A stretch of 64,000 bases of DNA from Klebsiella ornithinolytica NBRC 105727 = ATCC 31898 (lineage in GTDB: Bacteria > Pseudomonadota > Gammaproteobacteria > Enterobacterales > Enterobacteriaceae), in NCBI RefSeq assembly GCF_001598295.1, contig NZ_BCYR01000010.1:124001-188000 (forward strand). Direction: 5' to 3'. Position 1 is the stretch's first letter; the number at the start of each line of letters is the position of its first letter. The position numbers and the translations under genes were made by a program. Positions 1-8,445 of the stretch are shown one piece after another. The notes under the pieces were generated by a model. It saw nothing but the letters and a program-made list of their open reading frames with translations, did not search any database and was not told where the DNA came from.

Positions 1-371
1 GCGACCACATAACCAAAAGCCAGTACCATCGGAGAAACAAAAATCGGCACCAGAATCAGCGGTTCAATAAACCGTCGCCCGGGCAAATCAGTACGCACCA
101 TTAAGAATGCGAGGATCCCGCCCAGCGGTATCGCAATCAGCACCAGCCCCACCGCCAGAATAAAACCGGACTTCAGCGCGAGATAAAAGTCGGGGTCGGT
201 AAAAATAAATTCAAAGGCCCCGAGGCTGAATTCTTTGCTGCGGGCGAAAAACGGGGCGGAAAGAAAGCTCTGCACCACGATAAATAACAGCGGGATATAA
301 ATCACTAATGCCGTTATCACTACCACGATGCCACGCGGTAGCCCCTGCCACTTTCTGCGTATTACATTCAT
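1..371 (-). CDS. ABC transporter inner-membrane permease, partial (N-terminal part)
   Basis: The N-terminal ~123 residues of a binding-protein-dependent permease are visible; the gene runs off the left edge. It starts with a basic stretch (MNVIRRKW), then a hydrophobic membrane segment at about residues 15-33, a periplasmic stretch containing FARSKEFSLGAFEF, and a second hydrophobic stretch beginning near residue 62. The pattern fits the ferric/thiamine/2-aminoethylphosphonate permease group, where each permease follows a periplasmic binding protein. The start at 371 lies 107 bases downstream of the stop of the binding-protein gene on the same strand, so it is probably the second gene of that operon. 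The conserved EAA loop lies outside the window. Family assignment is fairly safe; substrate is unknown. Confidence 0.75.
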   Translation of the reverse strand, partial: MNVIRRKWQGLPRGIVVVITALVIYIPLLFIVVQSFLSAPFFARSKEFSLGAFEFIFTDPDFYLALKSGFILAVGLVLIAIPLGGILAFLMVRTDLPGRRFIEPLILVPIFVSPMVLAFGYVV

Positions 372-447
372 AGCTTATCCCTTTGGTCAGGCGCGGAGTA
401 CAAACCAGACGGGTGTTGAAAACCGGGAATACCCGGCGCGAAAAGGC

Positions 448-467
448 GGCGCATCCGATGATGCGCC
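448..467 (-). terminator. Intergenic hairpin between binding-protein and permease genes
   Basis: A perfect 8-bp stem (GGCGCATC / GATGCGCC, 4-base loop CGAT) sits between the binding-protein stop and the permease start. There is no good U-tract, so it is more likely an RNA-stabilising or attenuating hairpin, or a REP-like palindrome, than a full terminator. Such hairpins commonly keep binding-protein expression above that of the permease. Confidence 0.45.
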
Positions 468-478
468 TCCGGCAGGTA

Positions 479-1567
479 TTATTTTGCGGCGGCGGTACGC
501 CATTGTTTGATAAATTCCAGACGTTTTTTCGGTTCCAGATATTCCAGTAACGTTTCATCGACCGGAATCGGCTTCAGCGCATTACCCAACATTTTGGTCA
601 TGCCGTCGATATCGTTTTTACCTTCAATATCATTACGAATAGAGGGAATATCCGCCTGGTTGGCCAGAATACTCTGCCCTTTTTCCGACAGAACATAATC
701 GAACCACAGTCTGGCGGCATTCGGGTGTTCGGATTCCTGAGTAATAAACGAGACCCGCGACAATACCAGCACATAATCTTTTGGATAGGAAATGCCTAAT
801 GAGGGATCGGTTTTCGCCCGCGCCTCGGCGTAGGAGCCGAGAATGTTATAGCCCAGAAGGTTTTCACCCGAGGAGACCCTCTCCATCATGGTGCCGGTTG
901 AAGACTGCACGGTCAGACCGCCTTTCGCCATCCCGGCCAGATCGGCGAAATAGTTGGCGTCGGCTTTGCTGTCCTGTACCGCCAGCATGAAGCCCAGCCC
1001 CGATTTCTCTATATCGTAGGTGGTCACTTTGCCTTTGAATTTATCCGCCTGCGCGGTGACCAGTTTGGCCAGCGCGGTGTGCGAATCCGGGACATCACCC
1101 TGCGGAATCAAACGTTTGTTATAGATAAAGACCACCGGTTCGTAGGTGGTTCCATAGGCTTTTTGCTGCCAGACCGCCCATTTCGGCAGCTTGCTCAGTT
1201 CCGGAGAGGCGTACTTTTCGGCATAATCCGTCGCCAGTTTTAGCGCCGTATCCATCGATGAACTCCAGACCACATCGCCGCTCCCGCCGCCCGCCGCCTG
1301 CTCGCTGATATAGCGGTTATAGAGTTCGGTACTGTTCATATCGTTATATTCAACTTTTATCCCGGGGTATTGCGCCTCAAACCCTTTAATTAACGGGCCT
1401 GCGGCTTTGGTATCCGTCGTCGAATAGATCACGACCTTACCCTCTTTCACCCCGGCATCAACCACTTTTTGATAATCAGCCGGGTAACCCTGAGGTAATT
1501 CTGCCAGAACAGAACAGGAGAAGACTGTCGTCAGTGAAACCACTAAACCACCAATTTTCCTATGCAT
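479..1567 (-). CDS. Periplasmic substrate-binding protein, ferric/AfuA-type ABC transporter
   Basis: A 362-residue secreted solute-binding protein. A Sec signal peptide (MHRKIGGLVV, hydrophobic core, then SCSVLA) ends near residue 22. The mature protein has the order expected of the FbpA/AfuA group: KVVIYSTTD near residue 45, a hinge region with GDVVWSSSMD near residue 97, then TYEPVVFIYNKR. Length and fold match ferric-ion, thiamine and phosphonate binders, which sequence reading alone cannot separate. A Fur-like sequence just upstream makes iron the best guess. The permease gene follows downstream; an ATPase would be expected beyond the window edge. The start chosen has a GA-rich Shine-Dalgarno (AAGGG) about 8 bases upstream. 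Confidence 0.8.
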   Translation of the reverse strand: MHRKIGGLVVSLTTVFSCSVLAELPQGYPADYQKVVDAGVKEGKVVIYSTTDTKAAGPLIKGFEAQYPGIKVEYNDMNSTELYNRYISEQAAGGGSGDVVWSSSMDTALKLATDYAEKYASPELSKLPKWAVWQQKAYGTTYEPVVFIYNKRLIPQGDVPDSHTALAKLVTAQADKFKGKVTTYDIEKSGLGFMLAVQDSKADANYFADLAGMAKGGLTVQSSTGTMMERVSSGENLLGYNILGSYAEARAKTDPSLGISYPKDYVLVLSRVSFITQESEHPNAARLWFDYVLSEKGQSILANQADIPSIRNDIEGKNDIDGMTKMLGNALKPIPVDETLLEYLEPKKRLEFIKQWRTAAAK

Positions 1568-1967
1568 AAAACCAACCCTTAATTATCATTTATTAAACAC
1601 AAATTTAACATATAGCGAGACATCAGGACGTTGCAATGACGGGGGGTGTTTTTTTCCGGCTTTTGTGACGCTGGCTTAATTTAAATAAACTGGCGCCCGC
1701 GGCGGTCAAAAAATCGGGGAATAAGGCGAAGAATATTTACCCCGCCCGCCAGCGAATATTAAGAAACCTTAAGAATCAGCGGCGCTGTTGATTAAACGGG
1801 CGCCGTGCCTTTCCTGCAATAGAATGGCTGCAGGCCACAACTGACCTGCAGGAGGGCAATTTACCGCCACTGAATTGCGTTGCGGAAAATAATATGGGCG
1901 ATAGGGCTAACAGGGGAAAATGGTGGCCGGGCAAATTCAGGCCGCGAGGAGACGGCCCGGTGATAAT
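1568..1967. other. Gene-free interval, promoter region of the ferric-type ABC operon
   Basis: No convincing gene. It serves as upstream DNA for the leftward binding-protein gene and as the 3' region of the leftward dioxygenase gene. It contains a short inverted repeat, CTGCAGG at 1828-1834 and CCTGCAG at 1845-1851, of unknown role. No clear terminator for the dioxygenase gene was found; a long-looped repeat (GGCCGCGAG at 1940 / CTCGCGGCC at 1978) spans its stop codon. Confidence 0.4.
1580..1598 (-). promoter_or_regulatory. Candidate Fur box upstream of the binding-protein gene
   Basis: The minus strand reads GTTTAATAAATGATAATTA, which contains the AATGATAAT core of the Fur consensus but only partial symmetry. 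It lies 13-31 bases before the start codon, a position compatible with repression. Assignment is tentative because the sequence is AT-rich. Confidence 0.35.
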
Positions 1968-2792
1968 TCAACATGACTCTCGCGGCCAGACCCGGGGAAA
2001 CAGCGGCGAGACCAGCGCCTCGCCATCTTTCAGCGTCAGCTCCGGGAACGGCGGCGAGGTGACTCCGCCGCGATCGGCGAAGGTGGCGTCATCCCCGACC
2101 CAGCGAGCGGAGAAAACCCGCCGCGCGCGCGCGGTCGCATTGCCCCGCGCGCCGTGCAGCGTCCGGTAATGAAAGGCGACTGCATCTCCCGGCTCCAGCG
2201 CCCAGCTAACAATATCGTAATCGTCCTGATGCGCATCAATATCCGGCAGCTCTTTAAAACGGCTGTGCGCGTAAAGCTTTGAGCCGTTAAAACGGGTTGG
2301 GCTGAACTCGTCGCCCCAGCGGTGGGAACCGCGGATGCAGCGCAGCGAGATCGCTTCCGCCACCGGGTCCAGCGGGATCCAGAAGCTGACGTTTTGCTGC
2401 CCTTCGACGCAATAATAGGGCTGATCGTGATGCCAGGGCGTCACCGTGCTGCCGCCGGGCGGCTTCACCAGCGTATGTTCATGGAAAAACGTTGCCGTCT
2501 TCGATTGCATCAGCGCTGCGGCGATTTCCGCCGCCGGCGAATGCAGGACAAAGCGTTCAAAGTCAGGGATCCGCGACCAGTTGCAATAATCCTGAAAGAA
2601 CGGGGCGGAGCCATCTTTCGGTACAACCGTGCGGGCGTGGCCATACTCGCTGGGGTTGGCCATCAGCTCCGCGACGCCGGCGGCCAGGCTTTCAATCCAC
2701 GGCCTGAACACCCCCTTCAGCAACACGACGCCATCCTGCTGATAGCTGTCGATGGTCTGCGAATCAATATGTGGGTCACGCTGATTTTGCAT
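1968..2792 (-). CDS. Phytanoyl-CoA dioxygenase (PhyH) family Fe(II)/2-oxoglutarate oxygenase 1
   Basis: A 274-residue non-haem iron oxygenase expected to hydroxylate a small substrate using O2 and 2-oxoglutarate. The 2-His-1-Asp facial triad is visible: H121 (or H122) and D123 in WHHDQPYY, and distal H213 in RTLHGARGN. R225 (ARRVFSARW) is the likely 2-oxoglutarate anchor. The double-stranded beta-helix core fits residues 100-235. I chose the ATG at 2792 rather than an in-frame one 51 bases upstream, because AGGAAGG lies about 5 bases before it and the extension looks non-homologous. The gene lies downstream of the LysR gene behind a strong terminator, so it needs its own promoter. It is not closely similar to the second PhyH protein at 5958-6830. 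Relatives include EctD and PhnY; the actual substrate is unknown. Confidence 0.85.
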   Translation of the reverse strand: MQNQRDPHIDSQTIDSYQQDGVVLLKGVFRPWIESLAAGVAELMANPSEYGHARTVVPKDGSAPFFQDYCNWSRIPDFERFVLHSPAAEIAAALMQSKTATFFHEHTLVKPPGGSTVTPWHHDQPYYCVEGQQNVSFWIPLDPVAEAISLRCIRGSHRWGDEFSPTRFNGSKLYAHSRFKELPDIDAHQDDYDIVSWALEPGDAVAFHYRTLHGARGNATARARRVFSARWVGDDATFADRGGVTSPPFPELTLKDGEALVSPLFPRVWPRESC

Positions 2793-2961
2793 AGCTAACC
2801 TTCCTGTATGGAGAGATGAGGCGGCTGAAGGTGCCCCTGGCAAGCCAGCGGTTTAGCCACCGCGAATGGAACCCACACAGAATATTTAATCCGCCATCGC
2901 GGGTAAATTATTATAAAACGAGTCGCTGAATAGAAAATTACGAGCCTTAACGGCAGCGTGA

Positions 2962-2998
2962 AATAAATAAGCCTGCAGTGACCGCAGGCTTATTTATT
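2962..2998 (-). terminator. Strong terminator after the LysR gene
   Basis: A perfect 15-bp stem, AATAAATAAGCCTGC (2962-2976) with GCAGGCTTATTTATT (2984-2998), and a 7-base loop. The AT-rich outer stem gives an A-tract before and U-tract after the hairpin, as in a bidirectional intrinsic terminator. It overlaps the first base of the LysR stop codon region and isolates this gene from the dioxygenase gene downstream. Confidence 0.85.
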
Positions 2999-3912
2999 CA
3001 AAAATGTGCGGGGGTTAATTCAATACTGCGGCAATAGTCCATAAACAGTTGCGTGGGTCGGGTTGGTTCATTATTGGCAAGATGCGCCATAATTAATGTC
3101 GAAGCGGGCATCTCATCTTCAATATCTAACTGCACCAGTTTCTCGCCGTCATAGGTCATATCGCACAACGGCCGGGTGACTAATACCGAAAACCCCAGTC
3201 CCTGTCCTACCATACAGCGAACCATTTCGATCGAGGGCGAACTGTACGCCACTTCAGGGTGATAGCCCTTCTCTTTAAATATGGTGATGAAATAATTCTT
3301 GCTGGGCACCGCATCGAGCAAAATCATCGGTTCATGGCTGAGTTCCTGCAAGGTGACGCTATTTTTCTGCGCCAATGGATGGCTGGCCGGCAGCAGCGCA
3401 TAGGGTTTATGCGGCGCATTCAGCATCTCTTTATTGACCGAATGACCTAATTCCAGATCGTAGACCAGCGCTAGATCGAAACGCCCGCGATGCAGGCCGT
3501 GCATTAACTCATGCTGTTCACCGTCATACAGCTGGAGGGTAATGTCGGGGTACATTTTTTTAAACCCGGCGACCAGCTTTGGCATGTACAGCGGCGCGAC
3601 GGACTCAAAGCAGCCGACGGAAATCGTCCCGGAAACCAGCTCTTTATCGGCGCGGGAGTTTTGTTCAAACTCATAGGAGAGCCGCAGCAGCTCTTTTGCT
3701 TTCTCATAAAAACGCCTTCCGCAGGAGGTCAGCGAGACGCCCTGAGCATGATGGCGAATAAACAGCTGCTGCTCAAAAGTGCTTTCAAGGTTTTTAATGG
3801 CAATCGAGATCGACGGCTGGGCAATATGGAGCTGCCGGGAGGCTTCAGCGATACTCTCGGTCTCTACAACGGTGACGAAGTATTTAAGTTGTTTGAGCGT
3901 GAATCGCGTCAT
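2998..3912 (-). CDS. LysR-family transcriptional regulator
   Basis: A 304-residue LysR regulator of standard length. The N-terminal winged helix-turn-helix occupies residues 5-64 (LKQLKYFVTVVE, then AEASRQLHIAQPSISIAI as recognition region). The co-inducer domain begins near residue 90 (GTISVGCFESVAPL) and has the type-2 periplasmic-binding fold. The start at 3912 has a GAGG Shine-Dalgarno 2 bases before the ATG. It is transcribed divergently from the ABC/dioxygenase/aldolase operon at 4412-8405 and upstream of another dioxygenase on its own strand, so it is the probable regulator of both. The co-inducer is presumably the transported compound or a breakdown product. Confidence 0.88.
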   Translation of the reverse strand: MTRFTLKQLKYFVTVVETESIAEASRQLHIAQPSISIAIKNLESTFEQQLFIRHHAQGVSLTSCGRRFYEKAKELLRLSYEFEQNSRADKELVSGTISVGCFESVAPLYMPKLVAGFKKMYPDITLQLYDGEQHELMHGLHRGRFDLALVYDLELGHSVNKEMLNAPHKPYALLPASHPLAQKNSVTLQELSHEPMILLDAVPSKNYFITIFKEKGYHPEVAYSSPSIEMVRCMVGQGLGFSVLVTRPLCDMTYDGEKLVQLDIEDEMPASTLIMAHLANNEPTRPTQLFMDYCRSIELTPAHF

Positions 3913-4411
3913 AGCCTCACCCTTTACGGAATATTGTCACAAGCGGAAACGGTATAGTTTCCTGATATGCAATTTGCAAGCATCGTGCCATTTCACCGGG
4001 ATTCGCTTATTTCCTCGCTGAGCAAATGATTTATTTAGCGTCCCGGCGAAGTCAACATTATACCGACACCGCCGCATCCGCTTAATTGCACCAACCTGAA
4101 TCAGGCTGCACCAAATTAATTCCTCGCGCGCCCCAACATGGCACAACTCGCGATTTAAACGCCCGTTCCGTTATCCCTTCCGCGCAATTGTTTTTTTAAT
4201 GTTTAGTTCTTGTTTCGTACTCATTGCTTTAAATTCATTGGAATTAATCCACCTGTATAGTTTTTTTAAACTTAAAGGCCAAAAATTTACTAATTGCCTC
4301 GCAGCGAAAACTGCCAGCATAGTGTTATTGCAAGATAAACCCTGGCGATGCCCCATTTTTGATCATCGGTATCGCATTCATGTCCATTCATTATGGCGAG
4401 TGAAATAGCCC
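3913..4411. promoter_or_regulatory. Divergent AT-rich control region between LysR gene and ABC operon
   Basis: About 500 bases without a convincing gene; clearly more AT-rich than the flanking coding DNA. It must hold the promoters for lysR (left) and for the 4412-8405 operon (right). An 11-bp palindrome TGCAATTTGCA at 3968-3978, about 60 bases in front of the lysR start, is a candidate LysR operator core. The rest shows no obvious hairpin terminator, RNA gene or repeat. Confidence 0.4.
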
Positions 4412-5932
4412 ATGACGTTTAACTGGAACTACATGTTAAGTCTGCTCAGCGATGCAGATTTTTGGCAGGCCACCTGGACCGTCATTAAATTAAGTCTGCT
4501 GACCTGGGGTTGCAGTATTGTGCTGGGATTTGTTCTCGCCCTGGCCAAGCAGTCGCCGCGCAAACTGTTTAATCTTCCGGCGCGGCTCTATATCTGGCTG
4601 TTCCGCAGCCTGCCGCTGCTGGTACTGCTGATATTCGTCTATAACCTGCCCCAGGCGGTGCCGTCGTCAGCGCCAGTGCTCAACGATCCGTTCTGGGCCG
4701 GCCTGCTGGCGATGGTGCTGAGTGAGGCCGCCTACGTCGCCGAAATCCACCGGGGCGGCCTGCTTTCAATACCTAAAGGCCAGAGCGAAGCCGCCCGGGC
4801 GCTGGGACTGCGCTATGCCGGCACCCAATGGCGGGTGATTATTCCTCAGGCGCTGCGCGTCGCCCTCCCGGCGTTGGCCAACGAATATATTGCCGTCGTG
4901 AAACTCAGTTCGCTGGTGTCGGTCATCTCCCTGACCGAGATTTTAATGGTCGGCCAGCGTCTGTATTCGCAAAATTTCCTGGTGATGGAAACCATGGCGG
5001 CAGTGGCGTTCTACTACGTGCTGATCGTGACCGTTTTCGACTTCCTGCTCAAACGGCTGGAGAGCTATCTCGATGTCACCCGGCGGAAAGTCACCCGCCC
5101 CATCGACAGCGAGATGCAGCGGCTGGCGACCCAAACACGCCCGGTAATCGTGCGCAGCGCGGTCGATAATCCGCAGCCGGCGCTGCAGGCGTCAAAACTG
5201 CACAAAGCCTATAACAATGTGGAAGTGCTCGGGGCCGTCAGCCTGCAAATTCAGCCGGGTGAGGTGGTTTCAGTGATTGGCCCTTCCGGCTCCGGGAAAA
5301 CCACGCTGATCCGCCTGCTCAACGGACTTGAGCAGATCGACAACGGCGAAATTCGGATCAACGGCCAGCCGTTTATTCACCTCGATCGCCAGGGCGTGCA
5401 GAAACCGCGTTTTATGGAGAATGCGCAGTACCGCCTCAACATCGGCATGGTCTTCCAGAGTTTTAACTTGTTCCCCCATCTGACGGTTCTCGGCAACCTG
5501 CTGCTGGCGCCGCGCTACCATCGGCTGGCCCCGGACGCCGAGTTGAAGCAGCAGGCCTGCGAATTACTGCATAAGGTCGGCATGCTGGAGCACGCGTGGA
5601 AATATCCGCACCAGCTCTCTGGCGGCCAGCAACAGCGCGTCGCCATTGCCCGGGCCCTGATGATGCGACCGCAAATCATGCTGTTCGATGAACCCACCTC
5701 GGCGCTTGACCCGGAAAAGGTCAATGAAGTGCTCCAGGTTATCGAATCGCTGGCCCATGAAGGCATCACCATGGTCATCGTGACCCACGAAATGAATTTT
5801 GCCTTCAAAGTCTCTGACCGGATTGTCTTTATGGAAAAAGGGCGCGTGGTGTGCGACGACACGCCGCAGGCGATGCGCGACGGTAACCACCCGCGCGTTG
5901 ACGCCTTCCTGAAAGATGTCTCCCTGGCTTAA
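4412..5932 (+). CDS. Fused permease-ATPase subunit of a polar amino-acid-type ABC transporter
   Basis: A 506-residue protein joining two normally separate subunits. Residues 1-225 form a His/Gln/Arg-family permease, with hydrophobic segments and the EAA loop [19 protein letters not shown] at about 125-143. Residues 256-506 form an ATPase: Walker [10 protein letters not shown] at 290-298, signature LSGGQQQR at 402-409, Walker [14 protein letters not shown] at about 423-434, and a switch His in VIVTHEM. A homodimer would supply both membrane and both ATPase domains. A binding protein is encoded two genes downstream (6851). It heads a four-gene operon with a PhyH oxygenase and a class II aldolase. 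The substrate is probably a zwitterionic or amino-acid-like molecule; specificity cannot be read from sequence. Confidence 0.9.
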   Translation: MTFNWNYMLSLLSDADFWQATWTVIKLSLLTWGCSIVLGFVLALAKQSPRKLFNLPARLYIWLFRSLPLLVLLIFVYNLPQAVPSSAPVLNDPFWAGLLAMVLSEAAYVAEIHRGGLLSIPKGQSEAARALGLRYAGTQWRVIIPQALRVALPALANEYIAVVKLSSLVSVISLTEILMVGQRLYSQNFLVMETMAAVAFYYVLIVTVFDFLLKRLESYLDVTRRKVTRPIDSEMQRLATQTRPVIVRSAVDNPQPALQASKLHKAYNNVEVLGAVSLQIQPGEVVSVIGPSGSGKTTLIRLLNGLEQIDNGEIRINGQPFIHLDRQGVQKPRFMENAQYRLNIGMVFQSFNLFPHLTVLGNLLLAPRYHRLAPDAELKQQACELLHKVGMLEHAWKYPHQLSGGQQQRVAIARALMMRPQIMLFDEPTSALDPEKVNEVLQVIESLAHEGITMVIVTHEMNFAFKVSDRIVFMEKGRVVCDDTPQAMRDGNHPRVDAFLKDVSLA

Positions 5933-5957
5933 CTCTCCGTTTGTGAAAGGAAAAATT

Positions 5958-6830
5958 ATGATCGCGCAGTGGCAAATCGAACAGTTTCATCAGCAGGGTT
6001 TTCTGGTGGTCGAAGGGGTGCTATCGCCTGACGAAATCGCCGCCTTGCAGCAGGATTTTGACGGTTGGGTCGAAGAGAGCCGCCGCCACACCGAGGTGTG
6101 GGGCGAGACGCTCGACGGTCGCCCGCGTTTCGACCTTGAAGGGGATCACCGCGCCGATCACCCCTCGCTGCGCCGGGTCAGTTCGCCGACGGAGATTTCC
6201 GTCGCCTTCGAACATGCCGCCCTGCAATCGCGTATGGCGACCATCGCCGCCCAGCTGATCGGCGGTAGCGGCACCCGTTTTCATCACAGCAAAATCAACT
6301 CCAAGCTGCCGTTTACCGCGACGCAGGTGAAATGGCATCAGGATTTTCTGTTCACGCCGCACAGCAATGACGACATCATCACGGCCCTGCTGATGATCAG
6401 CGACGTCACGCCGGAAAACGGCCCGCTGAACGTGGTGCCGGGGAGCCATAAGGGGCCGCTGTGGTCCCACTGGCAGGAGGGGCGTTTTACCGGTTCGGTT
6501 GACGACGAGGTGGTATCCGCGCAGTGCCAGCAGCCCGCCGCCTGCTTTGGCCCCTCAGGCTCGGTGTGCTTTATGCATACCCGTCTGCTCCACGCCTCGA
6601 GCCCTAATGAGACCGAACTGCCGCGGACGCTGTTTATCAGCGTTTACGCCGCCGAGGACGCCCTGCCCTTTGGCGAAAACCCCTTACCAAGCCTGCACGC
6701 GGGCCAGCTGGTAGCCGGCGTGGAGAGCGGCCTGGTACGCAGCGCCGCCAACCAATTACGTTTGCCGCAGAAGCCGCGCGGTGCCTCATTCTTCGTTCAG
6801 CAGGCCGGCCACGATCTTGCCAGCATGTAA
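5958..6830 (+). CDS. Phytanoyl-CoA dioxygenase (PhyH) family Fe(II)/2-oxoglutarate oxygenase 2
   Basis: A 290-residue oxygenase. Iron ligands are H127 and D129 (KWHQDFLF) and H212 (RLLHASSPN); R223 (LPRTLFISVY) is the predicted 2-oxoglutarate anchor. The motif ENGPLNVVPGSHKGPLW near 153-169 is typical of PhyH enzymes acting on small molecules such as EctD or PhnY. The ATG at 5958 is chosen because GAAAGGA precedes it at good spacing; an earlier in-frame start would overlap the transporter gene by 17 bases. It sits between the fused ABC subunit and the binding protein, which ties the oxygenase to the transported compound. Hydroxylation followed by cleavage by the aldolase two genes on is a plausible route, but this is inference. 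Confidence 0.87.
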   Translation: MIAQWQIEQFHQQGFLVVEGVLSPDEIAALQQDFDGWVEESRRHTEVWGETLDGRPRFDLEGDHRADHPSLRRVSSPTEISVAFEHAALQSRMATIAAQLIGGSGTRFHHSKINSKLPFTATQVKWHQDFLFTPHSNDDIITALLMISDVTPENGPLNVVPGSHKGPLWSHWQEGRFTGSVDDEVVSAQCQQPAACFGPSGSVCFMHTRLLHASSPNETELPRTLFISVYAAEDALPFGENPLPSLHAGQLVAGVESGLVRSAANQLRLPQKPRGASFFVQQAGHDLASM

Positions 6831-6850
6831 TGTCATCCCTGGAGGTTTTT

Positions 6851-7669
6851 ATGAAACGATTTAATGCTCTGCTTCTTTGCACCGCCGGCGCCCTGACCTC
6901 GTTCAGCACTTTTGCGGCGTTCCTGCAGCCGGGGAAAATTACCGCCGGTTCGGATATGACCTTTTATCCTTATGAATATATGCAAAACAACCAACCGGCC
7001 GGTTTTGATATTGAGTTTCTCGCCGGTCTGGCTAAAACCATTGGCCGCGAGGCGGTGAATACCGATACCCGTTTTCCTAATCTGATCCCCGGTCTGCAGG
7101 GCGGGCGGTTCGATATTACCAACTCCTCGATGTATATCACCGCCGAACGCCTGAAGGTGATTGACATGGTGCCATACCTGAAAAGCGGCGAATCGATCCT
7201 GGCGCTTAAAGGCGCCAGCTATCAGCCTAAAACTCCGGAAGCGTTCTGCGGCCATAAAATCGGCTCGATGGGAGCCACCTCCTGGCTGGCGCAGCTGCAA
7301 AAACTGTCGGCGGACTACTGCGTGAAGAAAGGCCTGCCGCCCATTGCGCTGAGCGAGTACAGCACCGATCCGCAAACCACCCAGGCGCTGCTGTCGCGGG
7401 CGGTGGAGGCGCAGATTACCGATGCGGCGGTGGCGCGTGGCGTCGTTGAGAAACTGGGCGACCGGATCGTTATCTCTTCCGATACCTTAATTTACCCGGT
7501 GCTGAACGGCTTTGGCGTCAAAAAAGGCAACAGCGAAGTGAAAAACGCCCTTGAGGAGGGGCTGAAGAAATTCAGCGCCACGCCGGAATACGCGGCGCTG
7601 CTGAAAAAATATCACTTCCAGCCGCCGACGGAAGACGACCTGAAAACCCTGATGCCGAAAGCGGAGTAA
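6851..7669 (+). CDS. Periplasmic amino-acid-type substrate-binding protein
   Basis: A 272-residue secreted binding protein. The Sec signal peptide (MKRFNALLLCTAGALTSF) ends at about FAA (residue 22-23). The mature part opens with ITAGSDMTFYPYEYM, the usual first strand and ligand loop of the HisJ/GlnH family, followed by FDIEFLAGLAKTIGR. The start at 6851 has GGAGG 5 bases upstream; a longer in-frame reading overlaps the oxygenase stop and is less likely. It is the binding partner of the fused permease-ATPase at 4412. Two Cys residues near 133 and 158 (AFCGHK, DYCVKK) could form a disulfide. Confidence 0.87.
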   Translation: MKRFNALLLCTAGALTSFSTFAAFLQPGKITAGSDMTFYPYEYMQNNQPAGFDIEFLAGLAKTIGREAVNTDTRFPNLIPGLQGGRFDITNSSMYITAERLKVIDMVPYLKSGESILALKGASYQPKTPEAFCGHKIGSMGATSWLAQLQKLSADYCVKKGLPPIALSEYSTDPQTTQALLSRAVEAQITDAAVARGVVEKLGDRIVISSDTLIYPVLNGFGVKKGNSEVKNALEEGLKKFSATPEYAALLKKYHFQPPTEDDLKTLMPKAE

Positions 7670-7673
7670 GGCG

Positions 7674-8405
7674 ATGGCTTACTCTTTCGAAGAACAAACG
7701 CGGATCGATCTGGCGGCGACCTTTCGCATCATCGCGCATCTCGGCATGCACGAGGCCGTCGCCAACCACTTTAGCGCGGCCCTGTCGCCGGACGGCAAAC
7801 AGTTTCTGCTGAATCCGAAGTGGAAACACTTTTCGCGGATCCGCGCCAGCGACCTGCTGCTGCTGGATGCCGATGATGAAGCGACCGCGCAGCGACCGGA
7901 CGTGGACGCCACCGCGTGGGCGATCCACGGCCAGATCCATCAGCGGCTGCCGCAGGCGCGGGCGGTGCTGCATCTGCACCCGATCTACACCACCAGCGTC
8001 GCCTGCCTGGCAAACCCGCAGATCCTGCCGGTCGATCAGAATAGCGCGCGCTATTTTAATCGCGTGGCGGTGGATACGCTGTATGGCGGGATGGCGGATA
8101 CCGTCGCCGAAGGGGCGAGGCTGGCCGGGCTGCTGGCGGATAAACGCCGCCTGCTGATGGGCAACCACGGGGTACTGGTTACCGCCGCGACCATCGGCGA
8201 GGCGTTTGACGATATCTGGACGCTGGAGCGGGCCTGCCAGATTCTGGTCACCGCCTGGTCAACCGGCCAGCCGCTGAAGGTGTTGTCGGCTGAGGTGGCG
8301 GAGAAAACTGCCCAGGACTGGGAGAACATCGCCGATTTTTCCCGCCAGCACTTCGCCGAAATGAAGCAGCTGATGATTGATGCCGATCCTTCGCTGCTGG
8401 ACTGA
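7674..8405 (+). CDS. Class II aldolase/adducin family protein
   Basis: A 243-residue protein of the AraD/FucA (aldolase class II/adducin head) family, which cleaves hydroxylated carbon-carbon bonds using a divalent metal. The metal-ligand motif HLHP (about residues 101-104, in AVLHLHPIYTT) and the distal His of MGNHGVLV (about 163) are present, as is an N-terminal LAATFRIIAHLGMHEAVANHFS. It starts only 4 bases after the binding-protein stop (AAGG before the ATG), so it is translationally linked. As last gene of the operon it would process the hydroxylated import product. Adducin-type paralogues with other roles exist, so cleavage is an inference. Confidence 0.82.
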   Translation: MAYSFEEQTRIDLAATFRIIAHLGMHEAVANHFSAALSPDGKQFLLNPKWKHFSRIRASDLLLLDADDEATAQRPDVDATAWAIHGQIHQRLPQARAVLHLHPIYTTSVACLANPQILPVDQNSARYFNRVAVDTLYGGMADTVAEGARLAGLLADKRRLLMGNHGVLVTAATIGEAFDDIWTLERACQILVTAWSTGQPLKVLSAEVAEKTAQDWENIADFSRQHFAEMKQLMIDADPSLLD

Positions 8406-8420
8406 GCGATAACCCCTCTG

Positions 8421-8440
8421 TCCCGGGCCAGCGCCCGGGA
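8421..8440. terminator. Convergent terminator hairpin
   Basis: TCCCGGGC (8421-8428) pairs perfectly with GCCCGGGA (8433-8440) around the loop CAGC. It lies in the 40-base gap between the rightward aldolase gene and the leftward thioredoxin-like gene and can serve both. The U-tract is weak. Confidence 0.6.
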
Positions 8441-8445
8441 TGCCG

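Noticed and set aside
1940-1986. GGCCGCGAG/CTCGCGGCC repeat as a terminator of the first PhyH gene
   Set aside because: The loop is about 29 bases and one arm lies in the coding region, so it is unlikely to terminate transcription.
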